From contig NZ_CP113797.1 in assembly GCF_026802175.1 (NCBI RefSeq), forward strand, positions 62,001-126,000: a DNA stretch of 64,000 bases, written 5' to 3'. Positions 47,156 through 56,513 of this stretch are shown here, piece after piece (the stretch's first letter is position 1; every line of letters begins with the position of its first letter). The notes under the pieces were generated by a model. It saw only the letters and a list, made by a program, of their open reading frames with translations, was not told where the DNA came from and made no database searches. The DNA comes from Thermocoleostomius sinensis A174. Its GTDB lineage: Bacteria; Cyanobacteriota; Cyanobacteriia; Elainellales; Elainellaceae. Position numbers and translations under genes: made by a program.

Positions 47156-48988
47156 TTAAAATGGGGTATATCGTACCGAAAAATAGATGCCGCTCTCCTG
47201 CCAGGTACGATCGGGCGATTCTACGGAAACTAGCGGAAAGGCAAGATCCAGCCGCGCTGATAACGCCTCCCCCTGTTGCCACACTAGCCCCACTCCCATG
47301 CCTGCGAGCGTACTTGGATCGGGATTGAAGCCATCTGCATTCCATGCAGTACTCAGGTCGAAAAACGGCGCAACTTGCAGCAGCCCATCCAGGTTGGGCA
47401 CTCGCAAAACAGGCAACCGTAATTCCGCCGATGCTAGCACACCGCTGTCGGTGAGTAGAAAATCTTGACGATAGCCGCGCACCGTTTGCACCCCCCCAAA
47501 GCCAATTTGCTCCAGCGGGACTAGGGGAGAATCGGACAGTTGCACGTCCCCGCGCACCAGCAGCAATGTATCGGGAGCCAGTAAATGCACCCATTGGGCT
47601 TGCCCCCGCCAGGTCAAAAATCGGCTGTCGGGTCGATCGTCATTCACCGTGGCATCTAGTACATCTACCCCCAAACTGAACTGCGATCGCACGGCCACTA
47701 CATCTTCACTAGTACGCCGCACCCACTCCTGAAAAAAACGCAGCGTCGAAATGCGGGTTTCTCCTTTGGCATTAGCCCCAGCCGAGAGGGGAAACGGCTG
47801 ATTGAGCAGTTCCGTATCGCTTTCCTGTCGCGAGACAACGAGTCCTAGGGCAATTTCTTCAGTGGGCGATTGGGCGATCGGTTGCCGCACGGTCAGTTCG
47901 TAGTAGCGAGAGTCGGCTTCAATGTCCAACGCATCAAACGGAGGTTCGATCACATGGCTATGCGTCCAACCTGCTGCAAATTGCAGAGTGCCGTTGCGCG
48001 CATTAATGGGCAGCGTGTAGCTAGCAGACAGTTCGTTGCTGCCATCGCTATTAGCATAGCTGAGGCTGAGTTCGTCGCCCCATCCCGACAAATTGGCTTC
48101 ACGGATTTGCACCTGTCGCTGAAAACTGCCGACGCTGGGCGAGCGATCGTTTTCAAGCACCAAATCAACTTCAAAGGTATCGGCTTCTGTCACTTGCACT
48201 TGCAGCACACTGGTTCCGGGCTGTACCCCCGCCTGCAAATCCGCCGCGATCGTGGCAATTAAGGGGTCAAGCTGAAGCAGTTGTAACCCTGCCAGCAATT
48301 GATTGATGTTTAACGGTGCAGTCCCTGCCAGCGCCAGGCGACGACGCACATAGGTTGAATTGAGGCGGCGCGTTCCGGTAACGTTAATCTCATCTAGGCG
48401 ACCTTCAAGTACTTCAATGATCACCACCCCATCAGTAATCGTCTGGGGAGGAATCAGTGCACCAGAGGTAATATAGCCGCGATCGACATACAGTTGGGTC
48501 ACTGCCGATCGGGCTTGCAGCAATTCCACAAATGTTAGATCGCGCCCTGTAAACGGTTCGGTAACATGTGCGAGTTCTTCTGCACTAAACACCGTGCTAC
48601 CTACGACCTCAAACCGCTCAACTCGAATGGTATCGGGAATTTCATCGGGATTAGGAAGCGGAGGTGATGGCAGCAGTTGGTCTGGTGGCGGCAACAAATC
48701 TTGTAACAGTCGTTCGGGCAATGGCTGTGGCAATGGGACAGGCGGTGACTCTTGCGAGGGTGGTTGTGTTGGCGGAATGAGCAAGGGGGGGCGGGCTTGC
48801 GCTTGGGTTGAAGGAGATGAAGACACGGCTGAAGCTAGGTCGTCGATCGGCTGCGCCCAGCCCGCTTGTCCTAAGCTGAGTCCCAACAGCGACAACATCC
48901 CATACTTCCACCAACTAGGACACCTTTTCTTTGCTTCCACCCGAATTACCTCAGCAGTCACCCAATCCGTTGCCAACTTTAACGGCAT
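47156..48988 (-). CDS. TpsB/FhaC-type two-partner secretion outer-membrane transporter
   Basis: 610 residues. An N-terminal signal region (LLGLSLGQAGWAQ, about 32-46) is followed by a Pro-rich linker, a POTRA domain (about 130-200, RVERFEVVGSTVFSAEELAH...DRGYITSGALIP), and a ShlB-type 16-strand barrel to the end, closing with GIYFSVRYTPF. Motifs of the barrel include VRGYRQDFLLTDSGVLASAE. It should export a TpsA partner (adhesin or hemolysin) across the outer membrane. No TpsA gene is in the window. It is divergent from the HtrA gene. Confidence 0.92.
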   Translation of the reverse strand: MPLKLATDWVTAEVIRVEAKKRCPSWWKYGMLSLLGLSLGQAGWAQPIDDLASAVSSSPSTQAQARPPLLIPPTQPPSQESPPVPLPQPLPERLLQDLLPPPDQLLPSPPLPNPDEIPDTIRVERFEVVGSTVFSAEELAHVTEPFTGRDLTFVELLQARSAVTQLYVDRGYITSGALIPPQTITDGVVIIEVLEGRLDEINVTGTRRLNSTYVRRRLALAGTAPLNINQLLAGLQLLQLDPLIATIAADLQAGVQPGTSVLQVQVTEADTFEVDLVLENDRSPSVGSFQRQVQIREANLSGWGDELSLSYANSDGSNELSASYTLPINARNGTLQFAAGWTHSHVIEPPFDALDIEADSRYYELTVRQPIAQSPTEEIALGLVVSRQESDTELLNQPFPLSAGANAKGETRISTLRFFQEWVRRTSEDVVAVRSQFSLGVDVLDATVNDDRPDSRFLTWRGQAQWVHLLAPDTLLLVRGDVQLSDSPLVPLEQIGFGGVQTVRGYRQDFLLTDSGVLASAELRLPVLRVPNLDGLLQVAPFFDLSTAWNADGFNPDPSTLAGMGVGLVWQQGEALSARLDLAFPLVSVESPDRTWQESGIYFSVRYTPF

Positions 48989-49138
48989 TGTAAGGGATCG
49001 GTGAATTCCGCCGATCGGCGGCAGAAATAAACGTAAACCGGTCGGCTACTATTTGTTACAGTTAATTTATCAAAACTAGGTAGTGTTGCGGCTCAACCTT
49101 TGAGCGATGCGATGGCTGCTCTGACATAACAGAAATAT

Positions 49139-50344
49139 ATGAGTAACGCACTCAAGCAGATCAGTGTTTATGCGACGCTTCTGGCGATCGGTGGTGGTGT
49201 GGGTTGGGCAGGTAGCCGCTACCTTAATGAACGTGAAACTCCGACCGCAGCGTCAAGTCCACAACCCCCCGTGGCGGTGGATGTGGCGGTACGAGAGTCA
49301 CCGATCGCCCAAGTTCCCGTCCAAATCGAATCGGCTCCTCAAAATCCCAACTTTATTGCTGAAGCGGCCGAAAAAGTCGGTCCGGCTGTCGTGCGAATTG
49401 ATTCATCGCGCACCGTTAATAGTGGCATTCCCGACACCCTCAGACGATTTTTTGGCGAAGATGCACCCTTGCCGCCCACACAAGAGCGCATTGAGCAAGG
49501 CACAGGGTCAGGCTTTATCCTCAGCACGGATGGCAGAATTATTACCAACGCCCATGTCGTGGAAGGAGCCAGTACCGTGCGGGTAACGCTTAAAGATGGT
49601 CGCAGGTTTGAAGGACGAGTGCTGGGTACGGATGCGGTCACTGATGTAGCGGTTGTCAAAATTGAGTCTGCCGATTTGCCGACGGTGGTGTTGGGACGAT
49701 CGGATGAACTGATTCCAGGACAATGGGCCATTGCTATCGGCAATCCTTTAGGGTTGGATAATACTGTAACGGCTGGCATCATCAGTGCTACTGGGCGATC
49801 GAGCAATGATGTTGGCATTCCCGATCGGCGTGTTCGGTTCATCCAAACTGATGCAGCCATTAATCCGGGTAATTCTGGTGGACCCTTGTTGAACGATCGG
49901 GGCGAAGTGATTGGTATTAACACGGCGATTCGTGCCGATGCACAAGGATTGGGCTTTGCAATTCCCATCGAAACAGCTTCTCGCATTGCCGATCAACTGT
50001 TTCAAAACGGCAAGGCGGAACATCCGTATTTAGGCATTCAGATGGTGGATTTGACGCCTGAACTGAAAGACCAACTGAATCAACAAAAAAATTTGGGGGT
50101 GACGCTTGCGACCGATCGAGGGGTGCTGGTGCTGCAAGTGATGAACAATTCTCCGGCAGCGGCGGCCGGGCTACAGCCGGGCGATGTGATTCTGAAGGTC
50201 AATGCTGTCACAGTGTCCTCGGCGGCAGAGGTACAAGAACAGGTGGAGAATAGTCAAGTAGGAGAACTGGTGTCGGTAGAGGTGCTGCGCGGTGATGATA
50301 ATCAAGTGTTTCAAGTGCGTCCAACTGCCTATCCGCAAAATTAA
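49139..50344 (+). CDS. HtrA/Hho-family trypsin-like serine protease with PDZ domain
   Basis: 401 residues. N-terminal membrane anchor or signal (about 7-27). The protease domain has catalytic His139 in TNAHVVEGA, Asp169 in TDVAVVKIE and Ser246 in PGNSGGPLL; the loop IGNPLGLDNTVTAGIIS is standard. One PDZ domain follows (about 290-395; VMNNSPAAAAGLQPGDVIL). It degrades or refolds damaged proteins outside the cytoplasm. Cyanobacteria have three relatives (HtrA, HhoA, HhoB), and I cannot choose between them from sequence alone. Confidence 0.94.
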   Translation: MSNALKQISVYATLLAIGGGVGWAGSRYLNERETPTAASSPQPPVAVDVAVRESPIAQVPVQIESAPQNPNFIAEAAEKVGPAVVRIDSSRTVNSGIPDTLRRFFGEDAPLPPTQERIEQGTGSGFILSTDGRIITNAHVVEGASTVRVTLKDGRRFEGRVLGTDAVTDVAVVKIESADLPTVVLGRSDELIPGQWAIAIGNPLGLDNTVTAGIISATGRSSNDVGIPDRRVRFIQTDAAINPGNSGGPLLNDRGEVIGINTAIRADAQGLGFAIPIETASRIADQLFQNGKAEHPYLGIQMVDLTPELKDQLNQQKNLGVTLATDRGVLVLQVMNNSPAAAAGLQPGDVILKVNAVTVSSAAEVQEQVENSQVGELVSVEVLRGDDNQVFQVRPTAYPQN

Positions 50345-50386
50345 TGGGTCTAATGAAAAACTAGGGATAATAGACAAATTACGACA

Positions 50387-51724
50387 TTATAGGGTGTAGG
50401 TAAATTCCTCTATCAACGCCCCTGGAACCCAACTGCCCCCAACCGATCGGTTGTCATAGGTCCCCACTTCGGCAATAAATTCTTGGGTATCGGTGAAAGC
50501 CAGCAAGTTCTCACCAAAGCAGCGATACAGACTTTCGTCAAATCGTAGATTTTCGATCGGCGCAACGATTGTCCCATCCTCGACCCAAAAGCAGGCATAG
50601 CGCGTCATACCCGTTACCCGTCCGGTGGGACGATCGCTCCAGTTTAGATAATGTAGGTTTGAGACATACAAGCCTGTCTCTAGCCGGGGCAGCACAGCGG
50701 TTGCCGATAAATCACCCGGAGCAATTTCAGGCGATCGCAGCGATTCTCGTCCATTGGCTCCATTGGCAATTTTGCCGTACTCTTTGGCAGTGCGAGAGTT
50801 CACTAACGTGTTTACTAACTGCCCAGCTTGAATGATTGGCAACTCTGATGGAGCAATTTCTCCCCAATTATTAAAGCGAGGAACCAATCCCCGCTGAAAA
50901 TTCTCTGTTAAGTAAAATAAAGGAGAAAACTGCTTTTCACCTTGTTGTAACAACCGTAATGCACTGGCTCCCTGTTGCATCGCTGCTTCGCTAACACCAC
51001 CCCACGAAAACATTTGCAGCAATTCTGAAACCGCCGCCGGAGCTAGATAAGTTCGATAGGTGCCACGGGGAATAGACTTGGGCGATCGAGCGAGTTGAGC
51101 AAGCTGGTGTTTCGAGTCTCTCAACTTCTCGGTATAGGCGGTTTGATCCCACTCACTGCCCGCAAAGGTGCCTTTGACAGCTTGCCCCTCTGCGGTAAAC
51201 AGCGAATAATCTAGCGTAAACGTCTCTGTGGCAAACCAGTGTTGTTGCCCAGCCGAATCTGCGTAGGCCCGCACCAGTGATCCGGCCGCATAGATTCCCG
51301 TAAAATCTAGCTCAGCAACGGTAGGAAGAATGGCGTCAACTGCCGATTCAGCCGGCAACAGTGCACCCGAATACACTTCATGACTTTTGGCATTGCCAGT
51401 CGGCAGCACCAAGTACGGATCTTCGGGTAGCTGCGGCACGTCTTGGCGCAAGTCCAGCAGCACCGATCGAGCTTGCTGCCAATCGGTTTCCCAATCGCCA
51501 GTAACGGGCAGATGCCAGAAGGCATGACGTTGATTGTGCATCAAGGTCAGTTCCAACTGAGCATCGTTGACGCAACCAGTCTGCCGCACCTTGGCATGGT
51601 TAAAGCGTGTAAACTGGCTCTGTTCTCCTATCAGCCCAATCTTCAGATGCTCGTCGGGTTGCAATTCATTCAACAACGCGGCCACAAGGCGATTGAAAAT
51701 GGCTTCTAAGTTGGAACGCTCCAT
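50387..51724 (-). CDS. TldE/PmbA-like protein (TldD/TldE family)
   Basis: 445 residues from the ATG at 51724 (MERSNLEA). It resembles the PmbA/TldE subunit of the TldD-TldE protease: an N-terminal alpha-beta domain and a C-terminal barrel with GRVTGMTRYACFWVEDG and FTDTQEFIAEVGTYDNRSVG. The zinc-binding HExxxH of TldD is absent, as expected for the non-catalytic subunit. No tldD gene is adjacent. An upstream in-frame start at 51751 adds nine residues and is less likely. Confidence 0.8.
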   Translation of the reverse strand: MERSNLEAIFNRLVAALLNELQPDEHLKIGLIGEQSQFTRFNHAKVRQTGCVNDAQLELTLMHNQRHAFWHLPVTGDWETDWQQARSVLLDLRQDVPQLPEDPYLVLPTGNAKSHEVYSGALLPAESAVDAILPTVAELDFTGIYAAGSLVRAYADSAGQQHWFATETFTLDYSLFTAEGQAVKGTFAGSEWDQTAYTEKLRDSKHQLAQLARSPKSIPRGTYRTYLAPAAVSELLQMFSWGGVSEAAMQQGASALRLLQQGEKQFSPLFYLTENFQRGLVPRFNNWGEIAPSELPIIQAGQLVNTLVNSRTAKEYGKIANGANGRESLRSPEIAPGDLSATAVLPRLETGLYVSNLHYLNWSDRPTGRVTGMTRYACFWVEDGTIVAPIENLRFDESLYRCFGENLLAFTDTQEFIAEVGTYDNRSVGGSWVPGALIEEFTYTL

Positions 51725-51974
51725 GCAACCTCCCACACCTCTGTTTCTCATACTCAGTGACTGTTCTTGGGTTCATTATCGCCTGTCCTGCCCTGTTTTC
51801 AGCCATTTCGATTTGCCGACAAATAGACCAGTGCTGGTGGACATACTGGTGGACATAAAAGCACATGGGCAGACGGGGAATGTGTTTACCTTTATCCTCC
51901 TTTTATTGTTTGCCTTCATCCTTTCGCGAATGACTGTAAGATAGTGCATATAGAAATTAAAGATTTGTAACGCT

Positions 51975-52586
51975 TTGACTCCAGCCTTTAAACCAAACAA
52001 CAGTGTAGTTTTGTCTACGGCATGGCACGCCCTTCATCCTCTTTGGCAAGGAGGAGAAGAGGTGGTGCAACGAGGTTTGCCGTCACAGCAGCTTGCTCCG
52101 ACTTGGCAAATGTTGATGTTGGGAGATGGCTCTCCGACTCGGCACTTACAATTGCTGACCGGAGAACCGACCGAAGTTGATGTTATTGATATGTCTCCGA
52201 TCGGCCATGATCCAGACAATGCGCCAGCGGTGATTGAGGCAGTTCCAGGTCCGCGTTTACGGCGACAGGTGTGGTTGCGAACGGCATCTGGACAGCGCCT
52301 TGCCTATGCGACTTCTTGGTGGGAAGCCAGCCATGTTGATGAATATTTGCAGAATCGATCGCTGCCGATTTGGGCTAGTCTGGCGCAGTTGCGCACTGAA
52401 CTGTATCGCGATATTCAAGGAATCCACTATGGGCATTCTCGCGCCTTAGAGTTGGCGTTTGGGCAAACCGGGCCATTTTGGGGACGACACTATCTGTTCT
52501 GGCATCATGGACGCCCCCTAACGCTGATCTACGAAGTGTTTTCACCGTACCTCTCGAAGTATCTGGGGCCGATGCATCTAGAGTGA
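51975..52586 (+). CDS. Chorismate lyase (DUF98-type, plastoquinone pathway)
   Basis: 203 residues. It matches the cyanobacterial chorismate pyruvate-lyase family that supplies 4-hydroxybenzoate for plastoquinone, which differs from classical UbiC. Visible motifs: LAPTWQMLMLGDGSPTRHLQ, PRLRRQVWLRTASGQRLAYA, SWWEASHVDEYL, LPIWASLAQLRTELYRDI, FWGRHYLFWHHGRPLTLIYE. Starts at TTG 51975; the N-terminus is not decided by a clear ribosome-binding site and a GTG at 52002 is possible. Stands alone. Confidence 0.82.
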   Translation: MTPAFKPNNSVVLSTAWHALHPLWQGGEEVVQRGLPSQQLAPTWQMLMLGDGSPTRHLQLLTGEPTEVDVIDMSPIGHDPDNAPAVIEAVPGPRLRRQVWLRTASGQRLAYATSWWEASHVDEYLQNRSLPIWASLAQLRTELYRDIQGIHYGHSRALELAFGQTGPFWGRHYLFWHHGRPLTLIYEVFSPYLSKYLGPMHLE

Positions 52587-53066
52587 GGAGATCTGGCATA
52601 AGGTAATGAAGCTCTACAAGTCGAGGAGCTTAACCGCTAGAGCGCTATTAGAGAGTTATGTTGGTGACTTATTGCCAATTACTTGATGCCACTCACCCTT
52701 TCAACCAGCCTGGTTGTCAGGTTGTTCAAATTAGATGGACGGATAAGCAGCGCCCCCCTTGAAGTTTTCCCGCAACTCGTTTGGTGGACACTACTTTCCG
52801 CGATCGGATTCCTACAGATACTCTGCTATTATCTTGACTTTGCTTGATAACAAACTCCGTGAAACCACGAGTTTCATCCATCATTCTGGTGACACCACGT
52901 TGATTTGGATGCAAATGTATGGGGAACTTACAAAGCGGTTCAGCTTTCCAGTAAAGTAAGTCCTGACTCCATTGGTATACCAGCATGAAGTGATTTAGGT
53001 TATTTCAGAGAAACATCGCTGAATTGACACGATAATGACCCTATCAAGCCGAAAACGACACGATCG
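52587..53066. other. Intergenic region, no gene seen
   Basis: About 480 bases. Short frames on both strands lack a ribosome-binding site and show no protein-like composition. The right end should hold the promoter of the glycosyltransferase-kinase pair. Confidence 0.4.
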
Positions 53067-54887
53067 ATGAAAGATCTATTAGCTCACCTAGAACGCAATC
53101 GTGGTTTAGCCTACCTGTTGGCAACCCTGTGGGTTGGGTTGATAGTGTGGATTGTCGCCTGGTTCCGGTTGAACGGTATTGGTTTAGTCGATGAAACCGA
53201 GCCGCTGTTTGCGGAAGCGGCCAGACAAATGGTGGTAACAGGCGACTGGATTACTCCCTACTTCAATCAAGTCACTCGCTTCGACAAGCCGCCCCTGGTG
53301 TATTGGCTGATGGCCGTTGCCTATCAAATGGTTGGCGTCAATGAGTGGTCGGTTCGGTTTCCATCCGCCTTGGCAATCACAGTATTAACTGGGTTTAGTT
53401 TCTATACGCTATATCAGTACGGGTTTCCCCGTCCCAGCGACGCATCGAACTCACCTCAAGGTTCTGACGCAATCGCATTGCCATCTGCTGGGTTTGAGGG
53501 AAGCCGATCTTCGCGTTGGTTCTCGGCTTTAATTGGGTCAGCGGCGATCGGACTAAATCCGCAAACGTTCCTCTGGAGCCGCACTGGTGTTTCCGATATG
53601 CTGCTAAGTGGCTGTATGGGAGCCGCCTTGCTATCGTTTTTCTGTGCCTATGCCCAACCAGAAAAACCACCTGTGCAAGCTCGATGGTATTGGGCTTTCT
53701 ATGGCTTTAGCGCGCTGGCGGTTCTCACCAAAGGTCCAGTGGGTATTGTCTTACCTGGACTGATTATCTTGGTATTTCTGCTATACATGGGCAATTGGCG
53801 AGCGGTGCTGCGGGAAATGAACTGGGTGTGGGGCAGTGTTGTGTTTTTACTGATCACACTACCCTGGTACATTGCCGTGATTTGGATTAATGGCAGCGCC
53901 TTTACTGATTCATTCTTCGGGTATCACAACATTGAGCGCTTCACCAGCGTCGTCAATAATCACTGGGCCCCCTGGTACTTTTATTTCATCGTTGTACCTG
54001 TTAGTTTTTTGCCGTGGTCTGCCCACCTTCCTGTGGCGATGGCTCGGCTGCGCGTTTGGCAGCGACAGCATTGGCAACAGCAACCCCGATCGACTCACTT
54101 AGGAATATTTGCTTTGGTTTGGTTTGCGGTCATTTTTGTCTTTTTCACCATTGCTGTCACCAAACTGCCTAGCTATACCATTCCGCTGTTGCCAGCGGCA
54201 GGGATTTTGGTGGGACTATTTTGGGCGGATCAAATGACCCGATCGCGTTCGAGTCGGGTGGTTCGGGTCAGTCACTGGTTGAATCTAATCTTATTTGTGA
54301 CCTTGGCCATTGCGGCTTGGTTGGCCCCGAATTGGCTGGGCAACGATCCAGAAATGCCCGATTTACCTACATTGGTGCAACAGTCAGGGGTGTTGCAATG
54401 GGCCACAATCATTTGGGCGATCGCAGCCATTACAGGGGGGCTTTTGCTGTGGCGACGGCAGGGGCAGTGGTTATGGAGTATCAATCTTTTGGGGTTGATT
54501 GCCTTCATGTTAATGACGTTGATTCCAACCGCTGTAATTGTCGATGCCCAACGGCAACTTCCCCTACGGCAACTCGCTGCTACGATCGTCCAAGTGCAGC
54601 GACCTAATGAACCCGTGGTCATGATTGGGTTTAGTAAACCTAGCCTCGTCTTTTATACCCAACGTTCCATTCTTTACTTTCCCGACATTGATCGGGTTCA
54701 TCAACAGTTACGGCGCTTGGCTAGACAAACAACAGCCGCAGATTCCTTGTTATTAGTTGGGCGATCGCTGAAGCTTGAGGAAGCAGAGCTATCACCAGAC
54801 AAATACCAAGTGATTGAGCAGGCTGGCGTGTATCAATTAGTTCGAATCAACCTAGCCGATAGAAGCGGATTGAGGGCTGAGGATTGA
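53067..54887 (+). CDS. ArnT/PMT-type membrane glycosyltransferase (GT39/83-like)
   Basis: 606 residues, about 12 membrane segments. The first loop has the family's DETEPLFAEAARQM (the conserved D/E residues) and FDKPPLVYWLMA; later, YHNIERFTSVVNNHWAPWYF is another conserved stretch. It should transfer a sugar from a polyprenyl phosphate donor to an acceptor on the outer face of the inner membrane. The acceptor, lipid A or protein, is not readable. The histidine kinase gene starts 4 bases after the stop, a strong sign of co-transcription. Confidence 0.9.
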   Translation: MKDLLAHLERNRGLAYLLATLWVGLIVWIVAWFRLNGIGLVDETEPLFAEAARQMVVTGDWITPYFNQVTRFDKPPLVYWLMAVAYQMVGVNEWSVRFPSALAITVLTGFSFYTLYQYGFPRPSDASNSPQGSDAIALPSAGFEGSRSSRWFSALIGSAAIGLNPQTFLWSRTGVSDMLLSGCMGAALLSFFCAYAQPEKPPVQARWYWAFYGFSALAVLTKGPVGIVLPGLIILVFLLYMGNWRAVLREMNWVWGSVVFLLITLPWYIAVIWINGSAFTDSFFGYHNIERFTSVVNNHWAPWYFYFIVVPVSFLPWSAHLPVAMARLRVWQRQHWQQQPRSTHLGIFALVWFAVIFVFFTIAVTKLPSYTIPLLPAAGILVGLFWADQMTRSRSSRVVRVSHWLNLILFVTLAIAAWLAPNWLGNDPEMPDLPTLVQQSGVLQWATIIWAIAAITGGLLLWRRQGQWLWSINLLGLIAFMLMTLIPTAVIVDAQRQLPLRQLAATIVQVQRPNEPVVMIGFSKPSLVFYTQRSILYFPDIDRVHQQLRRLARQTTAADSLLLVGRSLKLEEAELSPDKYQVIEQAGVYQLVRINLADRSGLRAED

Positions 54888-54890
54888 GCC

Positions 54891-56321
54891 GTGCTACATC
54901 GATTTTGCTGGAGTCGAGTCCTCTTTGATGCCAGAACACGCATTTTAGCCTGGTACGTGATTTTGATGGCTACATCGGCACTACTCTCGACGGTGGCCGT
55001 ACGCAAAATTTTGCTGGTACGGATGGAGGAACGAGTGAGAGCTTCGATTGTTCTGGAAATTGAAGAATTTCGCCGGTTACAGCAGGGACGCAATCCTAGA
55101 ACAGGAGAGCTATTTGGCAGTAATAGTAAAGCCTTGTTTGATGTATATCTCAGTCGTAATTTGACTGAAGAGAATGAGTTTTTTCTAACGTTGCTCGACG
55201 GACAGTTGTATCGATCCAGTCCCGAAGCATTGCCACCACTTTTGCAGCCTCAGTCTGAGTATGTCCAACGTTGGGGTCAGACGACTCAAACAGAAGAAGG
55301 CACACTTCAAACTCCATTTGGCAAAGTGCTATACCTGGCTGAACCCGTTGCTTCTACTCGCTTTGACTCAACTTCAACACCTGCTGTTTTTGTCATTGTC
55401 CGGTTTCTCACAAGCCAAGAGCAAGATGTCGTTGAAGCCGTTAACGTGTTGGTTAATGTATCCTTAGCGGTGCTGGGGATTGCATCAGTTTTGGCCTGGA
55501 TTGCCGCTGGTCGAATTTTAGCTCCGCTCCGATCGCTGACAGAAACGGCTCGATCGATTAGCGATTCAGATTTATCGCAGCGCATTGCAGTACAAGGCAA
55601 TGACGATATTGCTGAAATGGGTGCTACCTTCAACGAAATGTTAGAGCGGCTGCAAACGGCTTTCGTCAATCAGCGCAATTTTGTCAATGATGTTAGCCAC
55701 GAACTTCGTACCCCGATCACAATTATTCGCGGGCATTTAGAGCTACTGGACGATGATCCGCTTGAGCGTCGTACCACCATTGACTTGGTGACGGACGAAC
55801 TCGATCGCATGAGTCGATTTGTGGAAGATTTGCTGCTGTTAGCCAAAGCCGAGCAACCCAATTTCTTGAATCTGGAAACTGTAGACATTCAAGCGCTGAC
55901 CGATGAGCTTTTTAGCAAAGCCACCGCTCTAGCCGATCGCCAGTGGCGCTTGGATAATAAGGGAATAGGGCGAATGGTGGCCGATCGTCAGCGGGTGACG
56001 CAGATGATGATGAACCTGACGCAAAATGCCACACAGCATACCCAACCCGGCGATGTGATTGCTCTAGGATCAGCCGTTGTTGGCAAAGAGGTACACTTTT
56101 GGGTACGGGATACCGGAGAAGGTATTGATCTAGATCAGCAAAAGCGCATTTTCGAGCGATTTGTGCGGCTGAATCGTGCCGATCGCTCCAGCAGCGGTAC
56201 CGGGTTAGGACTATCGATTGTGAGTGCTATTGCTCGCGCTCATGGAGGACGAATTGAGTTGGTGAGTGCTCCAGGCCGTGGCTCTACCTTTACGATCGTG
56301 CTGCCGTTCGATCCGCCGTAG
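54891..56321 (+). CDS. Sensor histidine kinase
   Basis: 476 residues, starting at GTG 54891, 4 bases after the previous stop codon. Two membrane segments (about 21-43 and 185-207) bracket an extracytoplasmic sensor region, followed by HAMP (AGRILAPLRSLTETARSI), HisKA with phospho-accepting His270 in NDVSHELRTP, and HATPase (NLTQNATQH, DTGEGID, GTGLGLSIVSA). No response regulator gene is adjacent. Its pairing with an envelope glycosyltransferase suggests envelope stress or a related cue; this is inference. Confidence 0.93.
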   Translation: MLHRFCWSRVLFDARTRILAWYVILMATSALLSTVAVRKILLVRMEERVRASIVLEIEEFRRLQQGRNPRTGELFGSNSKALFDVYLSRNLTEENEFFLTLLDGQLYRSSPEALPPLLQPQSEYVQRWGQTTQTEEGTLQTPFGKVLYLAEPVASTRFDSTSTPAVFVIVRFLTSQEQDVVEAVNVLVNVSLAVLGIASVLAWIAAGRILAPLRSLTETARSISDSDLSQRIAVQGNDDIAEMGATFNEMLERLQTAFVNQRNFVNDVSHELRTPITIIRGHLELLDDDPLERRTTIDLVTDELDRMSRFVEDLLLLAKAEQPNFLNLETVDIQALTDELFSKATALADRQWRLDNKGIGRMVADRQRVTQMMMNLTQNATQHTQPGDVIALGSAVVGKEVHFWVRDTGEGIDLDQQKRIFERFVRLNRADRSSSGTGLGLSIVSAIARAHGGRIELVSAPGRGSTFTIVLPFDPP

Positions 56322-56361
56322 GAGTTGAGAATTAGGGGGTGGGGATTAAGGGATAGGAAGT
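56322..56361. repeat. G-rich short tandem repeat (GGGGATTAAGGG type)
   Basis: Imperfect AATTAGGGGG, GGGGATTAAGGG and similar units right after a stop codon, like the block at 3252-3284. Confidence 0.55.
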
Positions 56362-56513
56362 AGAGAACGCAAGTTTGACAACCTCGTGAAGGGTATCTCG
56401 GGAAGGGGGGCAAAGGGGTGACTAGAATTGTCCTTATGCTGCCAAGCCGCGATCGAGCTTCACAAGCTAGAATTGTTCCTGGGTTGCTACAACCCCACCC
56501 TCAAAGCACTCTA

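Noticed and set aside
52726-52986. Small genes on either strand before the glycosyltransferase
   Set aside because: Overlapping frames on both strands, no ribosome-binding site and no family match.
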